From Rhodospirillum sp047263945 (lineage in GTDB: Bacteria; Pseudomonadota; Alphaproteobacteria; Rhodospirillales; Rhodospirillaceae), in NCBI RefSeq assembly GCF_047263945.1, contig NZ_JBLAVB010000016.1, positions 1 to 64,000 on the forward strand: a stretch of 64,000 bases of DNA. The letters run 5' to 3'. This document shows, piece after piece, positions 50,209 through 58,473 of the stretch. The translations under genes and the position numbers were made by a program. Below the pieces are notes generated by a model, which worked only from the letters and a program-made list of their open reading frames with translations, did not search any database and was not told the DNA's origin. How positions within the stretch are numbered: the stretch's first letter is position 1; every line of letters starts with the position of its first letter.

Positions 50209-51828
50209 TTATTCCGAGCAAAGACTTCCCGTAGCGAGAAAATCTTTCACTTTTTCCACACAAGCGCGCCACTCCCCCAAAGTTGATTGCCGCACCAGAC
50301 GGAGAGACGGATACCAGGGGGTATAATCCCGTCCCCTTCCCCACCGCCAATCGCAATGGGCGGCCAAAAGCAGGACACAGGGACGGTTCAGGGCCCCCGC
50401 CAAATGGGCCACGCTGGTATCCGTGGTGACCACCAGATCAAGGCGCTCCATAATCGATGCCGTGGCGGCGTAATCTGCCATCCAGGGCGCCAGATCTCTG
50501 ATCAAGGGAGAGGCGACCTCCGCCAGCCGTTGGGCAGGCGGCCCCTTTTGTAAACTGAATGCACGAACCCGGGCCCCTTCGGCCAAAGGCAGAAGATCGA
50601 GAAGGTCGCAGGCCCGGGTGCCGTTATCGGCGAAGTCCGGATTTCCCGACCAGCAGAGCCCGATTTTGAGGACAGGAGAGGTCCCAGCGGTGATCTCTTC
50701 CAAAGGAGGCGGAACGACGGCCCCCTCAGGCACAGACAGATAAGGCGGCGCTGGCTGGCGCAGCCCCGCATACCCGATCCCCAAGCGATGGGGCAGACTG
50801 AAGGCCCTGACCCAAAGATCGTGCCCCCCCTCCTCCACCGCACCAAAGGGAAGCAGGCGCTCCACCCCTTCCAAGGTGGAGAAAAGGGACAACAGCGGAG
50901 GGTGGACCTCCAGGATGACCCTGGCCCCCATGGCGGTCAATCGGGGCATCCACCGCACCGCCTGGATCATGTCGCCCGCGCCCTGCTCGGCTGCCACCAA
51001 TAACCGTTTACCCTCCAGACCGCCCCCGGTCCATTCCGGCCCCGGCGGGTCGGGCAGGTGCCAAGCCTCGCGACGGCGGCGCCACTCATAGGCGGCAAAG
51101 CCCTCTTCGTAGCGGTCGAGAGTCAACAGCAGATTGGCTCTGTTCCACTGGGCATCGGCCAGGGTCGGATCCAGGGTCACCGCCCGATCCTGAACCTCCA
51201 AGGCTTCCTCCACCCGATCCAGGCGGCGCAGCACCACCCCCAGGTTCGTGGCCACCCTGGCGTTTGTCGGGTCGGCAATCCAGGCGCGGCGCAACAGGGC
51301 TTCCGCCTCCGCCATGGCACCGTGGCGCGCCTTCAGGTTTCCGAGGGTATAAAGGGCCGGGCCATGGTCTGGAGCGAGGGTCAGCAGACGGTTGTGGAGG
51401 GCCACAGCCTCCTCCCATCGGCCCCCGTCGTCCTTCAACCGGGCGAGGTTGAACAGGGTTTCGATGCGCCCCGGCTCTGCGGCCAGGGCAGCGGCCCAAG
51501 CCGCCCCTGCCGCCTCCCGCAGTCCTGCCCCCTTCAGCGCCACTCCCAGATTATGCAAGAGCTGGGGATCTTTCCCAGCGCGCGCCAGGGCCTGACGGAA
51601 CAGCATGGCGGCTTCCGCAGAATTTCCCCGCTCCTCGGCCTTGGCCGCCAAAATGGCAAGCAGCCGGGGATGGTCTCCATCCACCGACAAACCCATGCGG
51701 GCCAATTGCTCCGCCCGCGCCCGATCCCCCTGACTCCAGGCGGCTTCGGCACGGTCTGCAATGGAGTCCAAGGCCACGATGGGATCAAGAGCCGCCGTCG
51801 GATCCTGGGCGTTGTTTTCATCACTCAT
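50209..51828 (-). CDS. TPR protein with GT9-like glycosyltransferase domain
   Basis: 539 residues. The first ~250 residues are tandem TPR repeats (ILAAKAEERGNSAEAAMLFRQAL; ALYTLGNLKARHGAMAEAEALLRRA; VATNLGVVLRRLDRVEEALEVQDRA; WNRANLLLTLDRYEEGFAAYEWR). The C-terminal half resembles ADP-heptose-type glycosyltransferases fused to TPR: LLVAAEQGAGDMIQAVRWMP, IGLCWSGNPDFADNG, RLDLVVTTDTSVAHLAGALNRPCVLLL and WYPSLRLVRQ. Similar proteins modify flagellin or other surface proteins. The ATG at 51828 is preferred; the long upstream frame overlaps the divergent gene. It faces the paralogue at 52038-53867. Confidence 0.85.
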   Translation of the reverse strand: MSDENNAQDPTAALDPIVALDSIADRAEAAWSQGDRARAEQLARMGLSVDGDHPRLLAILAAKAEERGNSAEAAMLFRQALARAGKDPQLLHNLGVALKGAGLREAAGAAWAAALAAEPGRIETLFNLARLKDDGGRWEEAVALHNRLLTLAPDHGPALYTLGNLKARHGAMAEAEALLRRAWIADPTNARVATNLGVVLRRLDRVEEALEVQDRAVTLDPTLADAQWNRANLLLTLDRYEEGFAAYEWRRRREAWHLPDPPGPEWTGGGLEGKRLLVAAEQGAGDMIQAVRWMPRLTAMGARVILEVHPPLLSLFSTLEGVERLLPFGAVEEGGHDLWVRAFSLPHRLGIGYAGLRQPAPPYLSVPEGAVVPPPLEEITAGTSPVLKIGLCWSGNPDFADNGTRACDLLDLLPLAEGARVRAFSLQKGPPAQRLAEVASPLIRDLAPWMADYAATASIMERLDLVVTTDTSVAHLAGALNRPCVLLLAAHCDWRWGRGRDYTPWYPSLRLVRQSTLGEWRACVEKVKDFLATGSLCSE

Positions 51829-52037
51829 AAAGACAGTTTGGCTTGCCCCGGAACCATCGGCAAGAGCCACGACACCGGTCCCAGTCAAACTCAGGTAAAC
51901 CACAGCCTCCCTTGCAAGACTCTTCGGAAAGGGCGACCCTGACGATCGTCGTTTTTTGCTCTCGATTTTCTGCCCCGTTTCACCCGGACGCCCCGGCGCC
52001 CCTTCTGCCTCTCCTTCGTCCCCATAATGGTTCCACC
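51829..52037. promoter_or_regulatory. Divergent promoter region of the two TPR genes
   Basis: 209 bases between head-to-head paralogues. No long palindrome is visible, so it must carry both promoters. Confidence 0.5.
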
Positions 52038-53867
52038 ATGTCCGCCCTGGAGTCCCTGACCGCCCGTGCCGACGCCCTCCTGTCCGCAGGAGCCCTGGCA
52101 GAAGCCCGCGATCTCTATCGATCAGCCCTGGCACTCGAGCCACGTCACTCCCCGGCCCTGGCAGGTCTGGGCCGCATTCTCCTGGCTGTGCACAGACCGG
52201 ACGCGGCGGTGGAGCCCCTGACCGTCGCCCTGGAGAACGCCCCCCATAGGCTGGACATCCGGGCTGATCTGGCCATGGCCTTGGCCCGAACGGGCCAAAG
52301 CGAGCAAGCCCTGGACATCGCGACCCCGCTGCCACCGACCGAGGGAGCCTTGACCTTCCGCGTCGACCAACTGGAAGCCCTGGGTCGTCGGCAGGAGGCC
52401 CTCGCTCTCCTTGCCGAGGCCCGGTCTCTCTATCCGGAGAGTCGGGAGCTGATACGCCGCCAAGGCATCCTCACCCGACGCGCAGGCAGGTGGGAAGAGG
52501 CGGAACCCTGCTGGCGGGCCCTCGTCTTGCAGGACCCCGAAGACGCCAGCGCGTGGTCCAGCCTGGGCACCACCCTCGCCGCCCTGGGCCGGGAAGCCGA
52601 AGCAGAAGCCGCCCTGACCCGAGCGACGGACCTGGCGCCAGAGGAGGCGGACTGGTGGTACAACCGAACCCATGTCCTGATCGAACGGAACCAGTTGGAA
52701 GAGGCCTTGCCACTGGCCGAGCGCGCCGTTGCCCTGGCTCCAAACCGCCCCCATTGCCTGACCAACCTGGGGATCTGCCGATTGGGGTTGGGCGACCTGG
52801 AAGGAGCCCTGGAGGCCCACGAACAGGCCGTCGCCCTGGATCCGAACGAACCGGAAGCGCGATATGATCTGGCCTGGGCCCAATTGACCGCAGGCCAGTG
52901 GCGCGAGGGCTGGCGCAATCACGAAGCCCGCTGGCGCATGCCCCGCTTCACCAGCCGCCGCGCGCCCTTGCCCGGCCGCCCCTGGGACGGCGCCCCCTTG
53001 GCGCCCGGCGAAACCCTGCTGTTACATGCAGAACAGGGCTTGGGGGACGCCCTGATGATGGCCCGTCTGGTACCCGTGGCAGCCGCTCGGGCGCGCGCCA
53101 AAGCGGGTCCGGCGGCCCGGGTCATTCTGGAGTGCCATGGAGAGCTGGTTCGTCTCTTCGCAAGCCTGGACGGACCGGATGAGGTCATCGCCCGGTCCGA
53201 GGCGCCCCCTACAACCGACGCCCAAATCGCCCTGATGTCCCTGCCGCATATCCTTGACGTGACCGCAGACCATATTCCCGGCACTGCGCCTTGGCTGTTT
53301 CTTCCCTTTGCCGATCCAGCAGACCCGGCTCCGGACCGGTCCTCCCCTGGTCACCCGAGCCCGACCAGGCCGCCTCGGATCGGACTGGTCTGGCGGGGGG
53401 CCCCCGACAACCGCATGGATAGCCTGCGCAGTTGCTCCCTCGAGGCCTTCGCCCCCCTCCTGAAACGACGCGATATCCAATGGCTTTCCCTGCAATGGGA
53501 CGAATCAGACCTCTCCTTTCCCCACCTGGAAAAGGGTTTGGTGGGCGTGCGCGATATGGCCGGTACCGCGCGGGTGATTGCCGGATTGGATCTGGTGATC
53601 GGAGTTGACACCTCCGTTATTCACCTGGCTGGCGCTCTGGGCAAGGAAGCCTGGGTTCTGCTGGCGCGGGTCCCCGACTACCGCTGGATGCTCGACCGAA
53701 CCGACAGTCCCTGGTATCCTCGAGCGCGCCTCTTCCGGCAAACCACCCGGGGAGACTGGAGCGACCCGATAACCCAGGCCGTCCAAGCACTGGCACAACG
53801 CCACCCTCCGGCAGCCCCCTCGTGCATCGACCCAAACGAAGGCTTCAGCCGAAGTTTGGACAGGTGA
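52038..53867 (+). CDS. TPR protein with GT9-like glycosyltransferase domain
   Basis: 609 residues. Built like its divergent neighbour: about eight TPR units (ADALLSAGALAEARDLYRSALALEPRHSPALAGLGRILL; WSSLGTTLAALGREAEAEAALTRAT; LTNLGICRLGLGDLEGALEAHEQAVAL), then a glycosyltransferase-like half with LLLHAEQGLGDALMMARLVP, RIGLVWRGAPDNR, GLDLVIGVDTSVIHLAGALGKEAWVLL and SPWYPRARLFRQ. ATG 52038 chosen from the TPR start. The role in flagellin or surface glycosylation is inferred from the flagellar genes downstream. The pair probably arose by duplication and inversion. Confidence 0.85.
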   Translation: MSALESLTARADALLSAGALAEARDLYRSALALEPRHSPALAGLGRILLAVHRPDAAVEPLTVALENAPHRLDIRADLAMALARTGQSEQALDIATPLPPTEGALTFRVDQLEALGRRQEALALLAEARSLYPESRELIRRQGILTRRAGRWEEAEPCWRALVLQDPEDASAWSSLGTTLAALGREAEAEAALTRATDLAPEEADWWYNRTHVLIERNQLEEALPLAERAVALAPNRPHCLTNLGICRLGLGDLEGALEAHEQAVALDPNEPEARYDLAWAQLTAGQWREGWRNHEARWRMPRFTSRRAPLPGRPWDGAPLAPGETLLLHAEQGLGDALMMARLVPVAAARARAKAGPAARVILECHGELVRLFASLDGPDEVIARSEAPPTTDAQIALMSLPHILDVTADHIPGTAPWLFLPFADPADPAPDRSSPGHPSPTRPPRIGLVWRGAPDNRMDSLRSCSLEAFAPLLKRRDIQWLSLQWDESDLSFPHLEKGLVGVRDMAGTARVIAGLDLVIGVDTSVIHLAGALGKEAWVLLARVPDYRWMLDRTDSPWYPRARLFRQTTRGDWSDPITQAVQALAQRHPPAAPSCIDPNEGFSRSLDR

Positions 53868-53941
53868 TGCATAAACAAAGACTTCGTGCACGGACCGGTG
53901 AACCTTTTGACTGCGTCGGCGCACGAGCCAATCCAAGGACC

Positions 53942-54111
53942 GAAAGGCGGATTCACCTTTCGCAGGGACTGACTCCATGATAGGATTGGAACTGGACTAC
54001 TTTACTCGGAAGCCGTCCGGGTTATGCCCTTCCAGTCGACCCTCCAGAAAGTGAGGGGACGGGGTGGGGTGAGAAGCAAACCGCACGTCCGGCTGAAAGC
54101 CGGGTGAGAGG
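53942..54111 (+). ncRNA. Structured 5' leader candidate
   Basis: Five stems in about 165 bases end at the ribosome site: GAAAGG/CCTTTC (53942-53961), GGAAG/CTTCC (54008-54033), CCCTC/GAGGG (54040-54057), GGACG/CGTCC (54057-54090) and CCGGCT-gaa-AGCCGG (54089-54103). GAGAGG (54106-54111) stands just after the last stem. It does not match any riboswitch consensus I can recall. It may control translation of the gene at 54118. Confidence 0.4.
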
Positions 54112-54117
54112 CCCGTT

Positions 54118-55221
54118 ATGATAACCGCTCTGAATGCTGGTGGCCTTTCCTTTGGCTCTTATCAGCAAGTCGCCCTCGACAATATGATCCAACGCGCCGC
54201 CAACGCTTTGCAAAAAAAGCAGGAAAAGCTGACGGCGACCTATGAGAAAAAGAACGACGCCATCACGAAGGAATCGGATCGCCTCGTCAAGCTGTCGTCC
54301 AACATCAAATCAGCCCAAGTGGCCATTCAAAATGGCACGGAGGGAATCGAAGAAGTCCAGGGCTATTTGGATGACATGCGAAGTGCCCTTGGCGAGATTG
54401 AGCGGACCAATTCAGACTACTATCGGGATCAATACGACGAAGCCTTGCGGAAGCTGAACTCCGCAGTTGATAGCTATTCTCCAGCGTACAATCCCATTGG
54501 CAGAGTACAAGACCGATCCACCTGGACTCCCAACGACATAACTTACAATGCAAGCTTCTCGGGAAGCACCACCACCCTGAATGGCGTCTATATTGGCGCA
54601 GACTTTCGTATCGAAGACGAGAGCGGAACGACATGGATTCCCGACTTATCCAGCCAGACCTTAACGGAATACACGTCCTACAACACACAGAAACCGAGTG
54701 ACAGCGACAGCACCGGGCGCACCACATCAACATCAACTGGTATCACTGCAGCCAGCCCCCCGGATGCCAACGGCAACCAAACCTTCACTATGATCATTGA
54801 TACTCAGGAAGTCACTGTCACCGGTAAAGTTGTTAAAGGTGGGTTGGGCATAACCGGAAAGTGGAACCACAACAATCTCGCCACACCGGAGGACATCCAA
54901 AGCGCATTGGACGAGTTGAACGCCGCCAGCTCGAAAATGGACGCCGCTCGGGCCCAGATGACCACCAACGAACAGGTCGTGAAAGGCCACGAGAATGGCA
55001 TCAAGAAAAAACAGGATGATCTGAAAGGCGAGCAAAAGGACGCCCTGTACGAAAGCCTGGAGGGTATGACCGACCTGGAGCAGGAATACGACCAGCAGGT
55101 GGCCGCCATGCAGCGGAACCTGGAAGCCATGTCGTCCCAACAACAGGCCTACTTAAGCGTTTTCAAAAGCTCCCTTGCCAGCTCCGGCAACAATCCCCTG
55201 TTCGTGGACATGAACGTCTAA
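54118..55221 (+). CDS. Unknown coiled-coil protein in flagellar region
   Basis: 367 residues, no signal peptide or membrane helix. Residues about 20-130 form heptad-rich coiled coil (IQRAANALQKKQEKLTATYEKKNDAITKESDRLVKLSSNIKSAQVAI). A Thr/Ser/Gly-rich, probably beta-structured centre follows (about 150-265), then a second coiled coil (about 270-350). Helix-beta-helix order is that of flagellin, FlgL and FliD-type export substrates, so it may be a flagellar or type III-exported structural protein. It lies upstream of fliK-flgD-flgE and is preceded by a hairpin-rich leader. No family recognised. Confidence 0.6.
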   Translation: MITALNAGGLSFGSYQQVALDNMIQRAANALQKKQEKLTATYEKKNDAITKESDRLVKLSSNIKSAQVAIQNGTEGIEEVQGYLDDMRSALGEIERTNSDYYRDQYDEALRKLNSAVDSYSPAYNPIGRVQDRSTWTPNDITYNASFSGSTTTLNGVYIGADFRIEDESGTTWIPDLSSQTLTEYTSYNTQKPSDSDSTGRTTSTSTGITAASPPDANGNQTFTMIIDTQEVTVTGKVVKGGLGITGKWNHNNLATPEDIQSALDELNAASSKMDAARAQMTTNEQVVKGHENGIKKKQDDLKGEQKDALYESLEGMTDLEQEYDQQVAAMQRNLEAMSSQQQAYLSVFKSSLASSGNNPLFVDMNV

Positions 55222-55689
55222 AGCCCCCTCAAACGAAGCTTTTCGCTTGAGGGGCTCAGGTGACATCTGCACACATCACACAACTCCACAGGGCCCTCGA
55301 TCACCCCGCCTCAAGTTGATGCCGATTTGAGGTGCGGTTGATCTAAAATTTTATCCTTATACAAAGCGGCGCGGGTTGACCCCCTCGCCGCTTTTCTTCG
55401 TTCAAATGCCACGCAGGCTTTACCGCGCCAAAAGGCGCGGTGGACACTTGGCATGAGTCCCTGGAAAAACCACGAACAAACCGGGCATTTTTTTCCTCCC
55501 CCATACCGGCAAGTTCGGCCATCAAACCCAATTCCAACACAGACCAAACCTAAGCACTCAAATTATTTCCATTTACTTTCAACAACATGAGCAATTCTTC
55601 GAGTTTGGCCCAGGGCTTGCACCTCTGTTCCCGCCGGTCCACGACCAAGGAGCGGCGACAGGACGATGTGAACCGAGGATATTCAGGCC
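55222..55689. other. Gap before fliK with two terminator-like hairpins
   Basis: 468 bases. A hairpin with AGCCCCcTCAA/TTGAGGGGCT arms lies at 55222-55256, right after the preceding stop, and a GC-rich hairpin AAAGCGGCG/CGCCGCTTTT with a T-tract at 55363-55395. A half copy of the TTGATCTAAA repeat is near 55347. The rest should contain the promoter of the fliK-flgD-flgE operon; I cannot identify its boxes. Confidence 0.6.
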
Positions 55690-57516
55690 ATGGATGTGAA
55701 AACAGTCACCCACAAGCAGCAGACCGCTGCCACCGACTTGGTCCCGAGCAAGTCCTCTGAGTCCAGTCAGGCTGGCAAGGTCTTCGCTGATCTTATCAGG
55801 AAATCCATAGGCCAAATGGATTCAAGCTCGGTCTCGACAGAGATGTCCCAGACCCTGATAAGCACCATGGATCAGGTCAAGGCAGCCCAAAATCAGAAGC
55901 GCAACGAGGCGGACAAGCACCTTGCGAGCGAGCGGGACGACCGTCCCCGTGACAAGGTCCAAGCCCGCGACGATGATCGGGATGACGCTCCCCGGAAAGA
56001 CAGCCGGGTTGAGGACAGGTCCCGAGATGACACCGTCGACCGCAAGGACGCCAAGCCGAAGGTACCCGATCAGCCCACCACCGCAGTGAAGGACACCCAG
56101 GGCGACACGTCCCCGCAAGACGCCGCCCAAGGACCCCAGTCAGCATCGACAACAGCGGATGGATCAATAGACCAAGACACCTCACCTGCAGACACAGTTC
56201 CTCTGGCCGAGGCAACCGCCGATGCCACTGAAACGGCCCAGGTTGCGGTTGCCCCCGCCCTGTCCAACGACGCCAAGGCGCCAAAGGCCGAGGTCAAGGA
56301 CCAAGCCACCAAAGGCGTCGCAGCCACGCAACCCACAGATGGGGTTGAACCGGACGCGCAAGGTCCCGTTGATGCGAAGACAGCCAAAGCCAATGCGGAG
56401 GCCCAGAAAGCGGCGGCCAGCACCGCCCAGGCAGCGGCCCAGGGTGCAAAGCCACAGACGAAGGATACCACAGCCCAGGAGCAGGCCTCACAGCTGGCCA
56501 AGACCCTAGACCCAGACGCCAAAGTCGAGGTCAAGGTCCGAACCACCAATCAGGCTCCCCAGGACACCAAGGCCATGCAGGCCCAGCAGGCAACCCAGCA
56601 GGCCCAAAAAACGGCGGGCTCTCCCGATACGGCCAACCAGGACAGCGGTGCTGGTGCGGGGGGGCACCACCGAAACGGGGCGGCCTTTGGCGGCACGCAA
56701 ACGCCTCTGCAACAGGCTCAGGCCAGCGCCCAAAATGCCAATACCAGCCCGGGCAATGCCAATGGGGGACAGAGCGCCGACGCCCAAGCCCAGACCACCT
56801 TCGAGCGGCAGATGATCGAGCAGCAGGCTGCGGCCCAAACGGCCGCTCGCCAGGGGGGACAGGCAGAAGCCCTGTCCCGTGCCGCCACCCGTCAGGCAAC
56901 CCAACAGGGCCAGGCCCAAGCGACCCAGACCGCCTCCGCCCAAACCACAGCTCAAACCGCCACCCAACCTAAGGCAGACCCCATCGCCCCAGGGGTCCAG
57001 ACACAGGTCACCCAGCAGAGCCAAACCGCCAAAAAGGCACAGGAACCCCAACGGCCCCGCCAAAACCCGGAAGCCCAAAAGGTGCTCGATCAGGTCAAGG
57101 TCAATATTGGCAAGGCCGTGGACCGGGGATTGGATCGGATCACCGTCCAGTTGACTCCCAAGGCTCTGGGAAAAGTTGAGGTCAAAATGGAGGTCGCCAA
57201 GGACGGCAAGGTCCATGCGACGGTCACCGCAGATCACAAGGATACCTTGGAAACCCTGCGCAACGACGCCAAGGGGCTGGAGCAGGCCTTGAAGGATGCG
57301 GGGCTGAAGGCCGACTCCGGAAGCCTGAACTTCCAGTTGCGCGGTGAAGCCAATCAATTTGCCCAGACCGGCCGAGACCAACCTGGTCAAGGCCAAATGG
57401 GCGCAGGCGGCCCCGGTAACGGCGCGCCCACCGAACAGGAACCAGACCCCAACGCCATGGAGGCCGCCCGCGCAAACCGGGCCACCAGCCGGGGCGGTGT
57501 GGACATCCGCGTTTAA
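55690..57516 (+). CDS. fliK: Flagellar hook-length control protein
   Basis: 608 residues. FliK is exported by the flagellar type III system and acts as the ruler that switches export from hook to filament proteins. The C-terminal Flg_hook domain is clear: ITVQLTPKALGKVEVKMEVAKDGKVHATVTADHKDTLETLRNDAKGLEQALKDAGLKADSGSLNFQLRG. The 440 residues before it are low-complexity, rich in Gln, Ala, Thr and Lys/Asp, as expected of the ruler part. flgD follows 30 bases downstream. The length is in the upper range for FliK, which may reflect hook length. Confidence 0.92.
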   Translation: MDVKTVTHKQQTAATDLVPSKSSESSQAGKVFADLIRKSIGQMDSSSVSTEMSQTLISTMDQVKAAQNQKRNEADKHLASERDDRPRDKVQARDDDRDDAPRKDSRVEDRSRDDTVDRKDAKPKVPDQPTTAVKDTQGDTSPQDAAQGPQSASTTADGSIDQDTSPADTVPLAEATADATETAQVAVAPALSNDAKAPKAEVKDQATKGVAATQPTDGVEPDAQGPVDAKTAKANAEAQKAAASTAQAAAQGAKPQTKDTTAQEQASQLAKTLDPDAKVEVKVRTTNQAPQDTKAMQAQQATQQAQKTAGSPDTANQDSGAGAGGHHRNGAAFGGTQTPLQQAQASAQNANTSPGNANGGQSADAQAQTTFERQMIEQQAAAQTAARQGGQAEALSRAATRQATQQGQAQATQTASAQTTAQTATQPKADPIAPGVQTQVTQQSQTAKKAQEPQRPRQNPEAQKVLDQVKVNIGKAVDRGLDRITVQLTPKALGKVEVKMEVAKDGKVHATVTADHKDTLETLRNDAKGLEQALKDAGLKADSGSLNFQLRGEANQFAQTGRDQPGQGQMGAGGPGNGAPTEQEPDPNAMEAARANRATSRGGVDIRV

Positions 57517-57546
57517 CCAGAGCGACGACGATAAAGGACGAAAACG

Positions 57547-58347
57547 ATGGTGGACAGCGCCGCCGCAGCAGCAGCCTCCAACGGCTCCCCGGTTACACAA
57601 TCCGCAGCAAGCCGCAACAAGTTGGCGAAGGATCTGGACACCTTCCTGACCTTGCTGACCTCACAGATGAAGAACCAGGACCCCTTGTCCCCCATGGACA
57701 GCACCGAGTTCACCAATCAGTTGGTTCAGTTCGCTCAGGTGGAACAACAGATCAACATGAATACGAACCTGGAAGACATGCTCGGCGTCTTGGGGAACAA
57801 CGCCTCCGCCCAGGCCGTCAGCTATCTGGACAAATATGTGGAAGTGGAAAGCAGCTACGCATCGTTGCAGGAAGGCAAGTCGGTCTTCACCTACGGCCTT
57901 GAAAGCGACGCGGACACCGTCACCGTTGCGCTCTACGACAGCAAGGACAATGTGGTCCGTGCCTTCTCGGGAGAAAACACGGCAGGTCTCCACAAGATCT
58001 CCTGGGACGGCAAGGACAGCTATGGCAAGCAGTTGGAAGACGGGGCTTACAAGATCGTCATTACCGCCACATCCAAGAAGGATGGGGAAGTGAACACCTA
58101 CTCCACCGCCCTTGGCAAAGTCACCGGCCTTGCATCCGATGGCGCGGGAGGAACCCTTCTCGGCCTGGGTGGCATGAGCGCCGACCTGACAAAGGTCCTG
58201 GGTGTGTTCAACACCCTTCCCGTAGACGACACAACGACATCTTTGACGGACCCAACAGCGGGAGACGGAACCTCGACAGGCGATGACACGTCGGGTGACA
58301 CGGCATCCGGTGACAGCTCTACCGAGGACGATACCTCGACCACCTAA
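57547..58347 (+). CDS. flgD: Flagellar hook assembly scaffold
   Basis: 266 residues. FlgD caps the growing hook and is then replaced. The N-terminal LAKDLDTFLTLLTSQMKNQDPLSPMDSTEFTNQLVQFAQVEQQINMN is the defining motif. The middle shows the FlgD Ig-like/tudor part (FTYGLESDADTVTVALYDSKDNVVR, ISWDGKDSYGKQLEDGAYKIVI). The last 50 residues are a Thr/Asp/Ser-rich tail, longer than usual. Second gene of fliK-flgD-flgE. Confidence 0.95.
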   Translation: MVDSAAAAAASNGSPVTQSAASRNKLAKDLDTFLTLLTSQMKNQDPLSPMDSTEFTNQLVQFAQVEQQINMNTNLEDMLGVLGNNASAQAVSYLDKYVEVESSYASLQEGKSVFTYGLESDADTVTVALYDSKDNVVRAFSGENTAGLHKISWDGKDSYGKQLEDGAYKIVITATSKKDGEVNTYSTALGKVTGLASDGAGGTLLGLGGMSADLTKVLGVFNTLPVDDTTTSLTDPTAGDGTSTGDDTSGDTASGDSSTEDDTSTT

Positions 58348-58473
58348 GCCCTAGATCGGACAGCGGGGCTCCCCCTCGCCGTCCGCCCCATTCCGCCGCC
58401 CCCTGGGGGCGTGCGTAAAGACCGGCGACCTGCGGAAAACAACCGGGCGCCTATGCGAAAAAGGAGTCGACCA

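Noticed and set aside
54008..54111. Group II intron domain V or cyclic-di-GMP riboswitch in the leader
   Set aside because: The 3' part (CGCACGTCCGGCT) recalls domain V, but the matching 5' strand, the bulge and any reverse transcriptase are missing. The GEMM consensus is not met.
54022..54213. 63-codon minus-strand frame across the leader and start of the 54.1-kb gene
   Set aside because: No ribosome site, and it overlaps the hairpin leader. It is more likely a by-product of the structured RNA.
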